DNA of 30,848 nucleotides, taken from assembly GCF_034927245.1 (NCBI RefSeq), contig NZ_JAYFQK010000076.1, positions 1 through 30,848 of the forward strand, read 5' to 3'. Position 1 is the first letter of the stretch. Every line of letters starts with the position of its first letter. The notes beneath the pieces are model-generated. The model was not told the DNA's origin. It did not search any database and worked only from the letters and a program-made list of their open reading frames with translations. The DNA comes from Desulfitobacterium_A sp034927245. GTDB taxonomy: Bacteria > Bacillota > Desulfitobacteriia > Desulfitobacteriales > Desulfitobacteriaceae. The position numbers and the translations under genes were made by a program. Shown piece by piece: positions 8,476-15,740 of this stretch.

Positions 8476-9147
8476 CCTTAGTTTTTCGATATCTAATATT
8501 ATTATTTTTTTATGTTCTACTTCGATAATTCCGAGTTCTTTAAGCTCACTTAAGATTCGGCTGACGGATTCGCGGGCGAGGCTGCACATGCCGGCTAATT
8601 CAGTGGTTGACAGGGGAATTGTAATCAAAATGCCGTTTTCCAAGGCTTGACCATGGGCATGAGCTAAGGAAAATAGTTTTGCCCCAAGACGTGACCGAGC
8701 ATCCCCGAGGGCTGTATTTTTAATCTGGCGGTAAGCCCGTCTTAATTCTAAAGCCATACTTTCGTAGAAAGGGATCAGCGTTTGTGGGTTTTCCCTTAGA
8801 TACCGCACAACAATACTTCGGTCGAGAACAAGTACTTCCGAATTTTCAACGGCAAAAGCGGTATACGGATACGTTTTCCCATCAAGAACGACTTCGGGAA
8901 AAAAGTTGGGGGTTTGAATTACCCGGAAAATCTTTTCCGTAAATTCACTTGTGAGTAACAGCTGGATTCTGCCTTTCAGTAAGAAAAAAACGGTATTGGC
9001 TTCGTCGCCCGAAAAAAATATAAACTGCTTAGCAGAATATTGGCGAGTACGTCCATGCAGATGGCAGAATTCCCAGAACGCTATCGGGAGTTGATCCCAG
9101 GGAGAATTTTGAGTAAGTTGTTGTAAATTATTTTTGGTTTTCGCCAT
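8446..9147 (-). CDS. Crp/Fnr-family transcriptional regulator
   Basis: This is a DNA-binding regulator of 233 residues. An N-terminal cyclic-nucleotide-binding-type beta barrel covers about 20-130, followed by a long dimerisation helix and a C-terminal winged helix with the recognition segment LARESVSRILSELKELGII. Only two cysteines are obvious, so an Fnr-type iron-sulfur cluster is unlikely. I cannot name the effector. Many Peptococcaceae carry sets of such regulators, CprK among them. On the minus strand AGGAG stands about 12 bases before the ATG, a slightly long spacing. The gene diverges from the molybdopterin-binding gene and its riboswitch. The shared 130-base control region holds a tandem 11-bp repeat, so it may regulate itself or that neighbour. 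The last codons lie in a large hairpin. Confidence 0.9.
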   Translation of the reverse strand: MAKTKNNLQQLTQNSPWDQLPIAFWEFCHLHGRTRQYSAKQFIFFSGDEANTVFFLLKGRIQLLLTSEFTEKIFRVIQTPNFFPEVVLDGKTYPYTAFAVENSEVLVLDRSIVVRYLRENPQTLIPFYESMALELRRAYRQIKNTALGDARSRLGAKLFSLAHAHGQALENGILITIPLSTTELAGMCSLARESVSRILSELKELGIIEVEHKKIIILDIEKLRKWVHERMGS

Positions 9148-9207
9148 TAGCTTAATTAATCTCCTTCAGCACTTGATTATATTAAGTACATTTATTATTA
9201 TAACATT

Positions 9208-9229
9208 CTAGGTATATGCTAGGTATATG
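9208..9229. repeat. Tandem 11-bp direct repeat CTAGGTATATG x2
   Basis: CTAGGTATATG at 9208-9218 is repeated exactly at 9219-9229 with no gap. The period is about one helical turn, in the divergent region between the regulator and the Moco riboswitch. It is a candidate regulator-binding site. Confidence 0.6.
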
Positions 9230-9262
9230 TTGGAAGTAAAGTTTTTATAAGATAAGAAGTTA

Positions 9263-9271
9263 TGTTATAAT
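9263..9271 (+). promoter_or_regulatory. Extended -10 promoter before the riboswitch
   Basis: TGTTATAAT at 9263-9271 is an extended -10 with a perfect TATAAT. The matching -35 region (about 9243-9248) is weak. Transcription should start close to 9278, so the RNA would begin almost directly with the conserved riboswitch core. Confidence 0.55.
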
Positions 9272-9274
9272 TAA

Positions 9275-9385
9275 CTTTGCCGAGCCTGGCAACCTACAGA
9301 ATTTCCACGGTTCTAGGCCGTTTCAGGGTTCCTGAAACCGGGGTTTGTCTAGAAATGGACAAGCCTTCCGAGTCGAAAAGGAGGA
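9275..9385 (+). ncRNA. Probable molybdenum/tungsten cofactor riboswitch (Moco RNA motif)
   Basis: The 115-base leader of a molybdopterin-binding-domain gene holds the blocks I associate with the Moco RNA motif: CCGAGCCTGGCAACCTAC at 9280-9297, TTCCACGG near 9303-9310, and GCCTTCCGAGTC at 9363-9374. Between them lie a hairpin TTTCAGG/CCTGAAA (9321-9327 with 9331-9337) and a hairpin GGTTTGTC/GACAAGCC (9342-9349 with 9358-9365). The 3' part runs into AAAAGGAGG (9377-9385), the ribosome binding site, so control of translation is plausible. The open frame that crosses this element (a TTG at 9277) is not a real N-terminus. Whether it senses the molybdenum or tungsten cofactor cannot be decided here. 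A covariance-model search with RF01055 would test the call. Confidence 0.75.
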
Positions 9386-9393
9386 TAGAGATT

Positions 9394-10416
9394 ATGGAGA
9401 AAATTCGTGTTGAGGACGCAGTTGGAGCTGTGTTAATGCATGATATGACTCAAATTATTCCAGGGGTAAGTAAAGGTCCGCGTTTTCGCAAGGGTCATAT
9501 CATACAAGAAGAAGATATCCCCGTTCTTTTAAGTATGGGTAAAGAGCACATCTATGTTTGGAACCAGGTTCCCGGTCTTATTCATGAAAATGAAGCAGCA
9601 GAGCGTTTAGCAAAAGCGGTAGCGGGACCGGGATTAGCCTTTAGTGAAACTAAAGAGGGAAAGGTCAATTTAATTGCCGAGTATGATGGCTTGTTATATG
9701 CGTCTGAAGAGGGGATTTTAGCGCTTAACTCCCTTGAATATGTAGTCTTGGCAACACTTCACAATTTTCGCCCTGTGAAAAAAGGAGATAAAATTGCGGG
9801 TACACGGGTTGTTCCGCTTATGGTCGAAGAAAAAGTGATAACGGATGCTGAACGCATTGCCCAAGAGTTTTCAGAACCCATTCTTCAGGTCCGCCCTCTG
9901 CGGTCTTATAAAATCGGGGTCGTAACTACCGGCAGTGAAGTCTATCATGGGCGGATTAAGGATAAGTTTGGTCCGGTACTTCGTACGAAAGCTGAGAAGC
10001 TGGGATCGGTAATAATTGGACAAAGCTTTGCTGATGATGATGTGTCTATGATCCAGGAGAAGATTCGTGAACATATCCATCAAGGTGCAGAAATGATTTT
10101 CGTAACAGGCGGTATGTCTGTTGACCCGGATGATCTTACGCCAACAGCCATTCGCGGCATGGGAGCGGATCTTGTGACCTATGGGGCTCCTGTTTTACCC
10201 GGGGCTATGTTTCTTTTAGCCTATCTTGACGGAATTCCTGTTATGGGCTTGCCAGGTTGTGTGATGTATTCCCGGACAACAGTTTTTGATTTAGTCGTAA
10301 CACGGATTCTTGCTGGCGAACGATTAACGCGTCAGGATATTGCTAAATATGGGCATGGTGGATTATGTTTGGAATGTCCGGTATGTACTTATCCACACTG
10401 CTCTTTCGGTAAATAA
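9394..10416 (+). CDS. Molybdopterin-binding (MoCF domain) protein with a cysteine-rich tail
   Basis: This 340-residue protein is related to MoeA/MogA-type cofactor proteins. After an N-terminal region of about 165 residues, a MoCF-biosynthesis domain spans about 170-310. It includes GVVTTGSEV, the glycine-rich VTGGMSVDPDDLTPTAI that binds molybdopterin, and the PV-x-GLPGC segment. The C-terminus ends in CLECPVCTYPHC (C-x2-C-x2-C-x4-C), which may bind a metal or an iron-sulfur cluster. That tail is not part of classical MoeA. AAAAGGAGG stands before the ATG at 9394. The longer frame from 9277 would translate the riboswitch and is rejected. It probably takes part in molybdenum cofactor handling, with expression tuned to cofactor level by the leader RNA. 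The exact step is unknown. Confidence 0.88.
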   Translation: MEKIRVEDAVGAVLMHDMTQIIPGVSKGPRFRKGHIIQEEDIPVLLSMGKEHIYVWNQVPGLIHENEAAERLAKAVAGPGLAFSETKEGKVNLIAEYDGLLYASEEGILALNSLEYVVLATLHNFRPVKKGDKIAGTRVVPLMVEEKVITDAERIAQEFSEPILQVRPLRSYKIGVVTTGSEVYHGRIKDKFGPVLRTKAEKLGSVIIGQSFADDDVSMIQEKIREHIHQGAEMIFVTGGMSVDPDDLTPTAIRGMGADLVTYGAPVLPGAMFLLAYLDGIPVMGLPGCVMYSRTTVFDLVVTRILAGERLTRQDIAKYGHGGLCLECPVCTYPHCSFGK

Positions 10417-10545
10417 GGCGATTTTCAACAATAGAAGCTGCTGTTTCAAGAATAAAGAACACTAATAGGTATAAGAAATTTTATCCTTACAAAAAATAGA
10501 GCGAGGTTTCATTAATTTAAATTCCGTGGAAAGGATGAATGTGCA

Positions 10546-10665
10546 ATGGGAGCTCATAAAAAGGTCTCACGTGCCAAATCACCAATTAGTGTGAGGGATC
10601 CTCATTACACAGAGTATGATGTACAAAAGGAACGTAATATCCAAAATTTACGGAAACCTCGTTAG
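10546..10665 (+). CDS. Small basic protein of 39 residues, function unknown
   Basis: A short gene runs from an ATG at 10546 to a TAG at 10663-10665. GGAAAGGA ends about ten bases before the start. The product is hydrophilic and rich in Lys and Arg (starts Met-Gly-Ala-His-Lys-Lys, ends Lys-Pro-Arg) with no membrane segment or cysteine. The stop codon sits in the first bases of a strong bidirectional terminator, which supports a real gene ending there. I do not recognise a family. Confidence 0.6.
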   Translation: MGAHKKVSRAKSPISVRDPHYTEYDVQKERNIQNLRKPR

Positions 10666-10708
10666 TATTAAAAAAGGGTGCGTTTGACGCACCCCTTTTT
10701 AATACTAA
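10662..10708. terminator. Bidirectional terminator between convergent genes
   Basis: A 22-bp stem (10662-10683 with 10687-10708, one mismatch) has a TTG loop and internal A/T runs, so each strand shows a G/C core followed by a T run. It separates the 39-residue gene from the convergent zinc-ribbon gene. Confidence 0.8.
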
Positions 10709-10711
10709 CTT

Positions 10712-11002
10712 TTAAAATCCTCTTAATCGTTGATAACATTCCCGGCAATAAACCGGTTTATCCCCGGAGGGACGGAAGGGTACTTGGGTTTCTGCACCAC
10801 ACTCGCTGCAAACAGCCGGGAACATCTCATGTTTTGGCCGTTCACCTCCCGCAGCACGTTGGCGACGAGTCGCACGACATGCGGGGCAACGAGATGGCTC
10901 ATTTTCGAATCCTTTTTCAGCAAAGAATTCCTGTTCACCTACGGAGAAAACAAATTCGTTTCCACAATCACGGCAAACTAAGACCTTGTCTTCAAATGCC
11001 AT
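10712..11002 (-). CDS. Small zinc-ribbon protein (CXXC...CXXC, two sites)
   Basis: The 96-residue protein has four CxxC pairs: CRDC near 10-13, CPAC near 39-42, CSEC near 65-68 and CREC near 86-89. This fits two zinc-ribbon sites of the 'probable zinc-ribbon domain' type found in clostridial genomes. The middle is rich in Arg (RATRRQRAAGGERPKHE), suggesting nucleic-acid binding. On the minus strand GGAAGGAGG (complement of 11012-11020) lies nine bases before the ATG, an excellent ribosome binding site. A leader of about 115 bases with a hairpin touching that site precedes it. The function is unknown. Small zinc-ribbon proteins are often RNA- or ribosome-associated, but that is inference. Confidence 0.85.
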   Translation of the reverse strand: MAFEDKVLVCRDCGNEFVFSVGEQEFFAEKGFENEPSRCPACRATRRQRAAGGERPKHEMFPAVCSECGAETQVPFRPSGDKPVYCRECYQRLRGF

Positions 11003-11118
11003 AAAAAACTACCTCCTTCCACGCAAGAATCGCGCCTCCTGAGTGGAAGTAACGGCACAAGGCAACCGGTGGCAGATCCAACGTGTCCGACAAATTTACT
11101 TACACTTCTAAAGGCTCT
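11003..11118 (-). promoter_or_regulatory. Long 5' leader of the zinc-ribbon gene
   Basis: A TATAAT on the minus strand (complement of 11125-11130) predicts a transcript start near 11118, leaving a leader of about 115 bases. CTTCCAC/GTGGAAG (11043-11049 with 11016-11022) forms a stem whose 3' arm shares bases with the ribosome binding site. The upstream part is unusually G/C rich for this genome. I know no named RNA family that matches, so this is only a candidate cis-acting RNA. Confidence 0.4.
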
Positions 11119-11262
11119 AATTAAATTATACTTGAAAATTCAGAAATGTTACAGTCCCATGATAAGAGAAAAGATATTATAGGGGTTTAATTATGACACT
11201 CTTTGAATACTTTTTGCATAATTATAATCTTGCAAAGGAAGTAGAGAAAGGAGTGTCCGTAC

Positions 11263-12408
11263 ATGGCCAATAAACAGAAGATTAGAAAGATGTTCCCCGG
11301 TGGAATTACTTATCAAGGTTTTTACTCCTTCTATAATTACATGATTGGGCCGGATGCACGACATATTTTTGTCATTAAGGGGGGACCCGGTGTTGGCAAG
11401 TCAACCTTTATGAAGAAAATTGCCCAGCAGCTATTAGAGGCCGGCTATGAGGTTGAATACCACTATTGTTCATCCGATAACAATTCGATTGATGGCGTAG
11501 TTATTCCTGAGCTAAAAGTAGCCCTTCTTGATGGAACGGCTCCCCATATCGTTGATCCCAAAAACCCCGGTGCAGTCGATGAAATCATCAATCTTGGAGA
11601 ATATTGGAATGAAACGCTAGTGTTTCAATCAAAGACTGAAATATTTACGTGTAATCAGCAAGTGAGCCGTTTTTTCCAGGCCGCGTATTTTGCTTTAAAA
11701 GATGCGAAAAATGCAATGGACGAGTGGAAATTTTATGTTACCCCTTTTCAAAATTGGAATGAAATTAATAAAATGTACTTAAAAACAGAAAAGGAGATTT
11801 TAAAAAAGATACCAGAAGGGCATGGAAAAGTTCGCCGCTTATTTGCCTGGGCTCATACTCCGCAGGGTAAATGTCAATATATTGACTCTCTTCTAAATGG
11901 AATACAAACGCTATATATTTTACAGGGGCAGCCCGGTACGGGAAAGTCAACTTTTTTAACACGAATTGCCGATCGCGCTTCGATGCTGGGGTTAAGCGTT
12001 GAGTACTATCATAATCCGCTTGATCCGGAAAAATTAGATATGATCCTTCTTCCGGAAATTGAAATCGGACTTGTCATTGATAGCGAACCGTATCCCTATA
12101 CTCCTGATTTTAAAGGGACTGTTGTTTTGCTGGATTTTGATAAAAATCTAGATCAGGAATTACTTCAGAATTATAGATCAGAGCTTTCATCGTGCGCAGA
12201 ACGTGTAAATTCATGTTTAGAACGAGCGTTGACAAATTCTAAGAAGGCGAAAGAAATGCACGACCGTTTAGAAACATACTATATTCCCGCAATGAATTTT
12301 CAGGCCATTGAGGAGAAACGATTGGAAACCCTAAAAAGAATAATTAATATGGCTGAGGAACAAACTATTGCGGTAAGTACCCGTTCGCCTTTAATCCCTA
12401 AAATTTAG
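11263..12408 (+). CDS. Protein with two P-loops (duplicated nucleotide-binding domain)
   Basis: This 381-residue cytoplasmic protein carries two Walker A motifs: GGPGVGKST at 40-48 and GQPGTGKST at 222-230. The spacing suggests an internal duplication of a P-loop domain. I recall a Firmicute family with this layout (annotated only as an ATPase or PRK06851-type protein) but no established function. The segment after each P-loop has a similar order (YEVEYHYCSSDNNSIDGVVIPEL; VEYYHNPLDPEKLDMILLPEI), supporting duplication. AAAGGAG at 11247-11253 is nine bases from the ATG. A strong terminator follows, so it is probably a single-gene unit. Possible roles include a nucleotide kinase-like enzyme or a regulatory ATPase. 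Confidence 0.8.
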   Translation: MANKQKIRKMFPGGITYQGFYSFYNYMIGPDARHIFVIKGGPGVGKSTFMKKIAQQLLEAGYEVEYHYCSSDNNSIDGVVIPELKVALLDGTAPHIVDPKNPGAVDEIINLGEYWNETLVFQSKTEIFTCNQQVSRFFQAAYFALKDAKNAMDEWKFYVTPFQNWNEINKMYLKTEKEILKKIPEGHGKVRRLFAWAHTPQGKCQYIDSLLNGIQTLYILQGQPGTGKSTFLTRIADRASMLGLSVEYYHNPLDPEKLDMILLPEIEIGLVIDSEPYPYTPDFKGTVVLLDFDKNLDQELLQNYRSELSSCAERVNSCLERALTNSKKAKEMHDRLETYYIPAMNFQAIEEKRLETLKRIINMAEEQTIAVSTRSPLIPKI

Positions 12409-12429
12409 GTTTTAAAGATATTTAATTAA

Positions 12430-12459
12430 AAATGCAAAGTACATGCTTTGCATTTTTTT
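12430..12459 (+). terminator. Terminator after the two-P-loop gene
   Basis: AAATGCAAAG (12430-12439) pairs with CTTTGCATTT (12446-12455) across a six-base loop. The run of seven T (12453-12459) makes it a textbook intrinsic terminator. Confidence 0.85.
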
Positions 12460-12494
12460 ATCTTTCCCGGAAATTATAAATTAGTAGAAATATC

Positions 12495-12503
12495 TGGTAT
12501 AAT
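12495..12503 (+). promoter_or_regulatory. Extended -10 promoter of gap
   Basis: TGGTATAAT at 12495-12503 is an extended -10 with a perfect TATAAT and a poor -35. The predicted start is near 12510, giving a leader of about 64 bases. Confidence 0.6.
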
Positions 12504-12520
12504 GGAGTCTTCAAGAAATT

Positions 12521-12537
12521 ATTACCGTTTCGGTAAT
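12521..12537 (+). promoter_or_regulatory. Hairpin/palindrome in the gap leader
   Basis: ATTACCG (12521-12527) and CGGTAAT (12531-12537) form a seven-base-pair stem around TTT in the predicted 5' untranslated region of gap. It could be an operator or an RNA-stabilising hairpin. No CggR-like gene is next to it. Confidence 0.35.
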
Positions 12538-12573
12538 TTAGAAAACGAAATTTAATATAAGGGGGCAGTTTTT

Positions 12574-13584
12574 ATGTCAGTACGTGTTGCTATCAATGGA
12601 TTTGGTCGCATTGGAAGGTTGTCTTTAAGAGTAGCACTTGAGAACAAGGATTCACTAGAAGTTGTGGCAATTAACGATCTGGGAAGTCCGGATTTGCTCG
12701 GACATCTTTTTAAATATGATTCTGTTCATGGAATTCTCCCCTATGAAGTCGAGGTCAAAGGGGATATAATGAAGGTTAATGGACACTCTATTCAACTTCT
12801 CGCTGAAAAAAATCCTGCAAATTTACCATGGAAAGAAATGAATGTAGATATTGTTATTGAATCGACGGGTCATTTCACAGAACGTGATAAAGCAGAACTC
12901 CACTTGCAAGCAGGAGCTAAAAAAGTAGTCATTTCAGCACCGGGTAAAAATGAAGATATTACGATTGTCATGGGAGTTAATGAGGACAAATATAATCCAA
13001 GCCAACATCATATTCTTTCTAATGCCTCCTGTACGACAAACTGTTTAGCCCCTGTTGCAAAGGTGTTGCTTGAAGAGTTTGGGATTGAGCAAGGAATGAT
13101 GACTACGACACATTCTGTGACGAATGATCAACGTATTTTGGACTTGGAACATAAAGATTGGCGAAGAGCCCGAGCCGCATTTCAATCTATGATTCCTACC
13201 ACGACAGGTGCGGCCAAAGCGGTTGCCCTTGTCTTGCCGGAGCTAAAGGGAAAATTAACTGGGCTAGCCGTGCGTGTTCCTACCCCGAATGTTTCAATCG
13301 TTGATTTTGTCGCTAATTTATCTAAATCTACGACTAAAGAAGAAGTTAATGCGAAATTGAAGGAAGCAGCGGAAGGAAAACTTAAAGGTTATTTGGCGTA
13401 CACGGATCTGCCTCTTGTTTCGCATGATTTCAATGGGGACCCCCATAGCTCTACAGTTGATGGTCTTTCGACGATGATGCTTGGAGATCGTATGCTTAAA
13501 GTACTTGCCTGGTATGATAATGAATGGGGATATTCCAATCGAGTTGTTGATCTTGTACGGTATATTGCTGATAAAGGTTTGTAA
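12574..13584 (+). CDS. gap: Glyceraldehyde-3-phosphate dehydrogenase, type I
   Basis: This enzyme interconverts glyceraldehyde 3-phosphate and 1,3-bisphosphoglycerate with NAD(P) in glycolysis. The 336-residue length is standard. It has the N-terminal Rossmann motif INGFGRIGR, the acidic residue in AINDLG that favours NAD, the active-site SNASCTTNC with Cys153, and the C-terminal WYDNEWGYSNR signature. GGGGG precedes the ATG at usable spacing. Pyruvate kinase follows after 32 bases in the same direction, so gap-pyk is a likely two-gene lower-glycolysis operon. Unlike the B. subtilis gapA operon, no cggR, pgk, tpi, pgm or eno is adjacent. Confidence 0.97.
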   Translation: MSVRVAINGFGRIGRLSLRVALENKDSLEVVAINDLGSPDLLGHLFKYDSVHGILPYEVEVKGDIMKVNGHSIQLLAEKNPANLPWKEMNVDIVIESTGHFTERDKAELHLQAGAKKVVISAPGKNEDITIVMGVNEDKYNPSQHHILSNASCTTNCLAPVAKVLLEEFGIEQGMMTTTHSVTNDQRILDLEHKDWRRARAAFQSMIPTTTGAAKAVALVLPELKGKLTGLAVRVPTPNVSIVDFVANLSKSTTKEEVNAKLKEAAEGKLKGYLAYTDLPLVSHDFNGDPHSSTVDGLSTMMLGDRMLKVLAWYDNEWGYSNRVVDLVRYIADKGL

Positions 13585-13616
13585 GATGTAACAATGCAAA
13601 AGCAAGGGGAGATAAA

Positions 13617-15350
13617 ATGAGAAGGACAAAAATAGTATGTACGATTGGTCCGGCCAGCGAATCGCCTGAGAAAGTAAGAGAATTGCTTAAGGCGGGGATG
13701 AATGTCGCCCGACTTAATTTTTCACATGGAAGTCATGAAGAACATGGTCAACGATTACGCGTCTTAAAAGATGAAGCCACTAAATTAGGGAAAAACCTGG
13801 GTATCTTACTGGACACGAAGGGACCGGAAATTCGAACAGGAATGGTTCCGGAAACAGGTCTGGAATTAAAGAAAGGAACAACTTTAACTCTTGACACAGA
13901 TATAGATACTTTAGGCTCACTTGAAAGGGTGGGTATTACATATACTAACCTTTGGCAGGAGGTCAGTCTTGGAACACATCTTTTATTAGATGATGGTTTA
14001 CTCGATCTACAAGTCGAGTCCGTTCAAAATGGAAAGATACATACACGTATTTGCAATGAAGGTATATTAAAATCACAAAAGGGGGTTAATGTCCCGGGAA
14101 TTCCGATTCAGCTTCCGGCTGTTACGGAAAAGGATATTAGCGATATCCTTTTTGGTATTGGACAAGGTATTGATTTTATAGCCGCTTCTTTTACACGTAA
14201 GGCATCTGATATCATTGCCGTTCGTAAAATTGTTGAAGGAGCAAAAGCTAATACAAAGATAATTGCCAAGATCGAAAGCCGCGAAGGTTTAGATAACCTT
14301 GATTCAATTCTTGAAGTTGCGGATGGTTTAATGGTTGCAAGAGGAGACTTGGGTGTGGAGATACCCGTTGAGGAGGTACCTATCGCTCAAAAAGAAATGA
14401 TTCATAAATGTCATCTTTTAGGTAAACCGGTCATTGTCGCAACTCAAATGCTTGATTCAATGATTCGTAATCCCCGGCCTACACGTGCTGAGGCTAGTGA
14501 CGTTGCCAATGCGATTCTAGATGGAACCGATGCCATTATGCTATCAGGTGAGACAGCAGCAGGCCAGTATCCGGTCGAAGCAGTGGTCATGATGGATAAG
14601 ATTGCACTCCATACTGAAACCCGTTATTTCGAGGAGCAGACCTCACGTCATCCCCAGTTAAACGTCGCAGAGGCGATTAGCTATGCCAGTTACACTATTG
14701 CTCACGATTTAGAGGCTTCCGCCATTTTAACACCGACTCATTCAGGTTTAACTGCTCGTATGATCGCAAAATACCGGCCAAAATCCTTAATTATTGCGGC
14801 TACACCTTCCGATGAAGTAGCTCGCCAGCTTGCTTTGCATTGGGGTGTTACCTCGATAATTATTCCAGAAAGCTCAGGAACGGATCAACTTATATTGAAC
14901 GCGGTTAACGAGGCCCTGGCTCATAATTTTGTAAAAACCGGAGACGTTGTTGTGGTTACAGCAGGAGTACCTGTAGGTAAAGTGGGATCGACCAACATGA
15001 TTAAGGTACAGATTATCGGTAATTTAATTGTTAAGGGAACAGGTATTGGCCGGAAATCCGCGTTGGGTGCAGCACGTTTAATCACGGACCCTAAGAATGC
15101 AGCTTTTGAAGATGGAGACATTATTATTTCTAGGTATACAGATGCGGAGTATATTCCTCTTATTTCCCGAGCGGGTGCTTTGGTTATTGAAGAAGGCGGT
15201 CTAACGTCGCATGCTGCAATAGCGGCGCTGAATTATGGTATCCCGGCGATTGTAGGTGTTCAGGGTGTAATGAATAAATTTAAAGACGGACAACTTCTTA
15301 CCATCGATGCTCTTGGTGGTGTTGTATATGAAGGTACAGTGACGATTTAA
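13617..15350 (+). CDS. pyk: Pyruvate kinase with C-terminal PEP-utilising (swivel) domain
   Basis: This enzyme converts phosphoenolpyruvate and ADP to pyruvate and ATP. The 577-residue form includes the catalytic barrel with RLNFSHG, KIESREGLDN, the MVARGDLGVEIP signature and ATQMLDSM, then the allosteric C-domain. An extra domain of about 100 residues at the end carries GGLTSHAAI, which resembles the phospho-histidine motif of PEP-utilising enzymes. Bacillus-type pyruvate kinases share this extension. AAGGGGAG precedes the ATG. The gene ends at a strong terminator. It is co-oriented with and probably co-transcribed with gap. Confidence 0.97.
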   Translation: MRRTKIVCTIGPASESPEKVRELLKAGMNVARLNFSHGSHEEHGQRLRVLKDEATKLGKNLGILLDTKGPEIRTGMVPETGLELKKGTTLTLDTDIDTLGSLERVGITYTNLWQEVSLGTHLLLDDGLLDLQVESVQNGKIHTRICNEGILKSQKGVNVPGIPIQLPAVTEKDISDILFGIGQGIDFIAASFTRKASDIIAVRKIVEGAKANTKIIAKIESREGLDNLDSILEVADGLMVARGDLGVEIPVEEVPIAQKEMIHKCHLLGKPVIVATQMLDSMIRNPRPTRAEASDVANAILDGTDAIMLSGETAAGQYPVEAVVMMDKIALHTETRYFEEQTSRHPQLNVAEAISYASYTIAHDLEASAILTPTHSGLTARMIAKYRPKSLIIAATPSDEVARQLALHWGVTSIIIPESSGTDQLILNAVNEALAHNFVKTGDVVVVTAGVPVGKVGSTNMIKVQIIGNLIVKGTGIGRKSALGAARLITDPKNAAFEDGDIIISRYTDAEYIPLISRAGALVIEEGGLTSHAAIAALNYGIPAIVGVQGVMNKFKDGQLLTIDALGGVVYEGTVTI

Positions 15351-15371
15351 AATATTAAGTCAAAAATAAGG

Positions 15372-15425
15372 GAACTGCCGCACGATAAACTTATGATTCA
15401 CGTGCAGCAGTTCTTTAATTTTTGA
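15372..15425 (+). terminator. Terminator after pyk
   Basis: GAACTGCCGCACG (15372-15384) pairs with CGTGCAGCAGTTC (15401-15413) with one mismatch, followed by TTTAATTTTT. A-rich sequence upstream could let it also serve the convergent small gene. Confidence 0.8.
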
Positions 15426-15442
15426 ATAATAAGTAAAACCTA

Positions 15443-15664
15443 TTAAAATTTGTTGGAAAGATCGTCAATTAAATCTTGATCAATCGTACTATGTTCCCGT
15501 TCATTGAGAATCTCAATCAGTCCTGCATCACTCAGCTCACTGGCGACTTCAAACAAGGAATCTCTTTTATTTTGCGGCAATTTATTTACAAATCGATTAA
15601 TCTTTACAGGGGGTACGAGGTTCCGAAATTTCACTCCACCATATTTAATAACTCGTTCTGGCAA
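15443..15664 (-). CDS. Small conserved-looking protein of 73 residues, function unknown
   Basis: The minus-strand gene starts at a TTG (15664-15662) supported by AGGAGGG on the same strand (complement of about 15670-15676), about six bases away. The product is soluble, with a basic N-terminal half (VKFRNLVPPVKINRFVNKLP) and an acidic, probably helical C-terminal half. It has no cysteines or membrane segments. It is convergent with pyk. I do not recognise the family. The open frame on the opposite strand here has no ribosome binding site and is a shadow. Confidence 0.65.
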   Translation of the reverse strand: MPERVIKYGGVKFRNLVPPVKINRFVNKLPQNKRDSLFEVASELSDAGLIEILNEREHSTIDQDLIDDLSNKF

Positions 15665-15740
15665 AAGAATCCCTCCTTATTGATTACCTTCGGATATATC
15701 GTCGTAAAGCTAGTATGCATTAGATTTTAGAATTACATAC

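Noticed and set aside
9172..9186. Fnr or dehalobox-type operator
   Set aside because: CTTGATTATATTAAG keeps only one good half site against TTGAT-N4-ATCAA or TTAAT-N4-ACTAA, so I list it only as an imperfect palindrome.
9277..9393. 39-residue N-terminal extension of the molybdopterin-binding protein
   Set aside because: It is the in-frame translation of the riboswitch-like leader. A strong ribosome binding site fits the ATG at 9394.
10678..11004. Plus-strand open frames opposite the zinc-ribbon gene
   Set aside because: They have no ribosome binding site and mirror a gene with clear CxxC motifs on the other strand.
15476..15730. Plus-strand open frame opposite the 73-residue gene
   Set aside because: It has no ribosome binding site; the minus-strand frame has AGGAGG at proper spacing.
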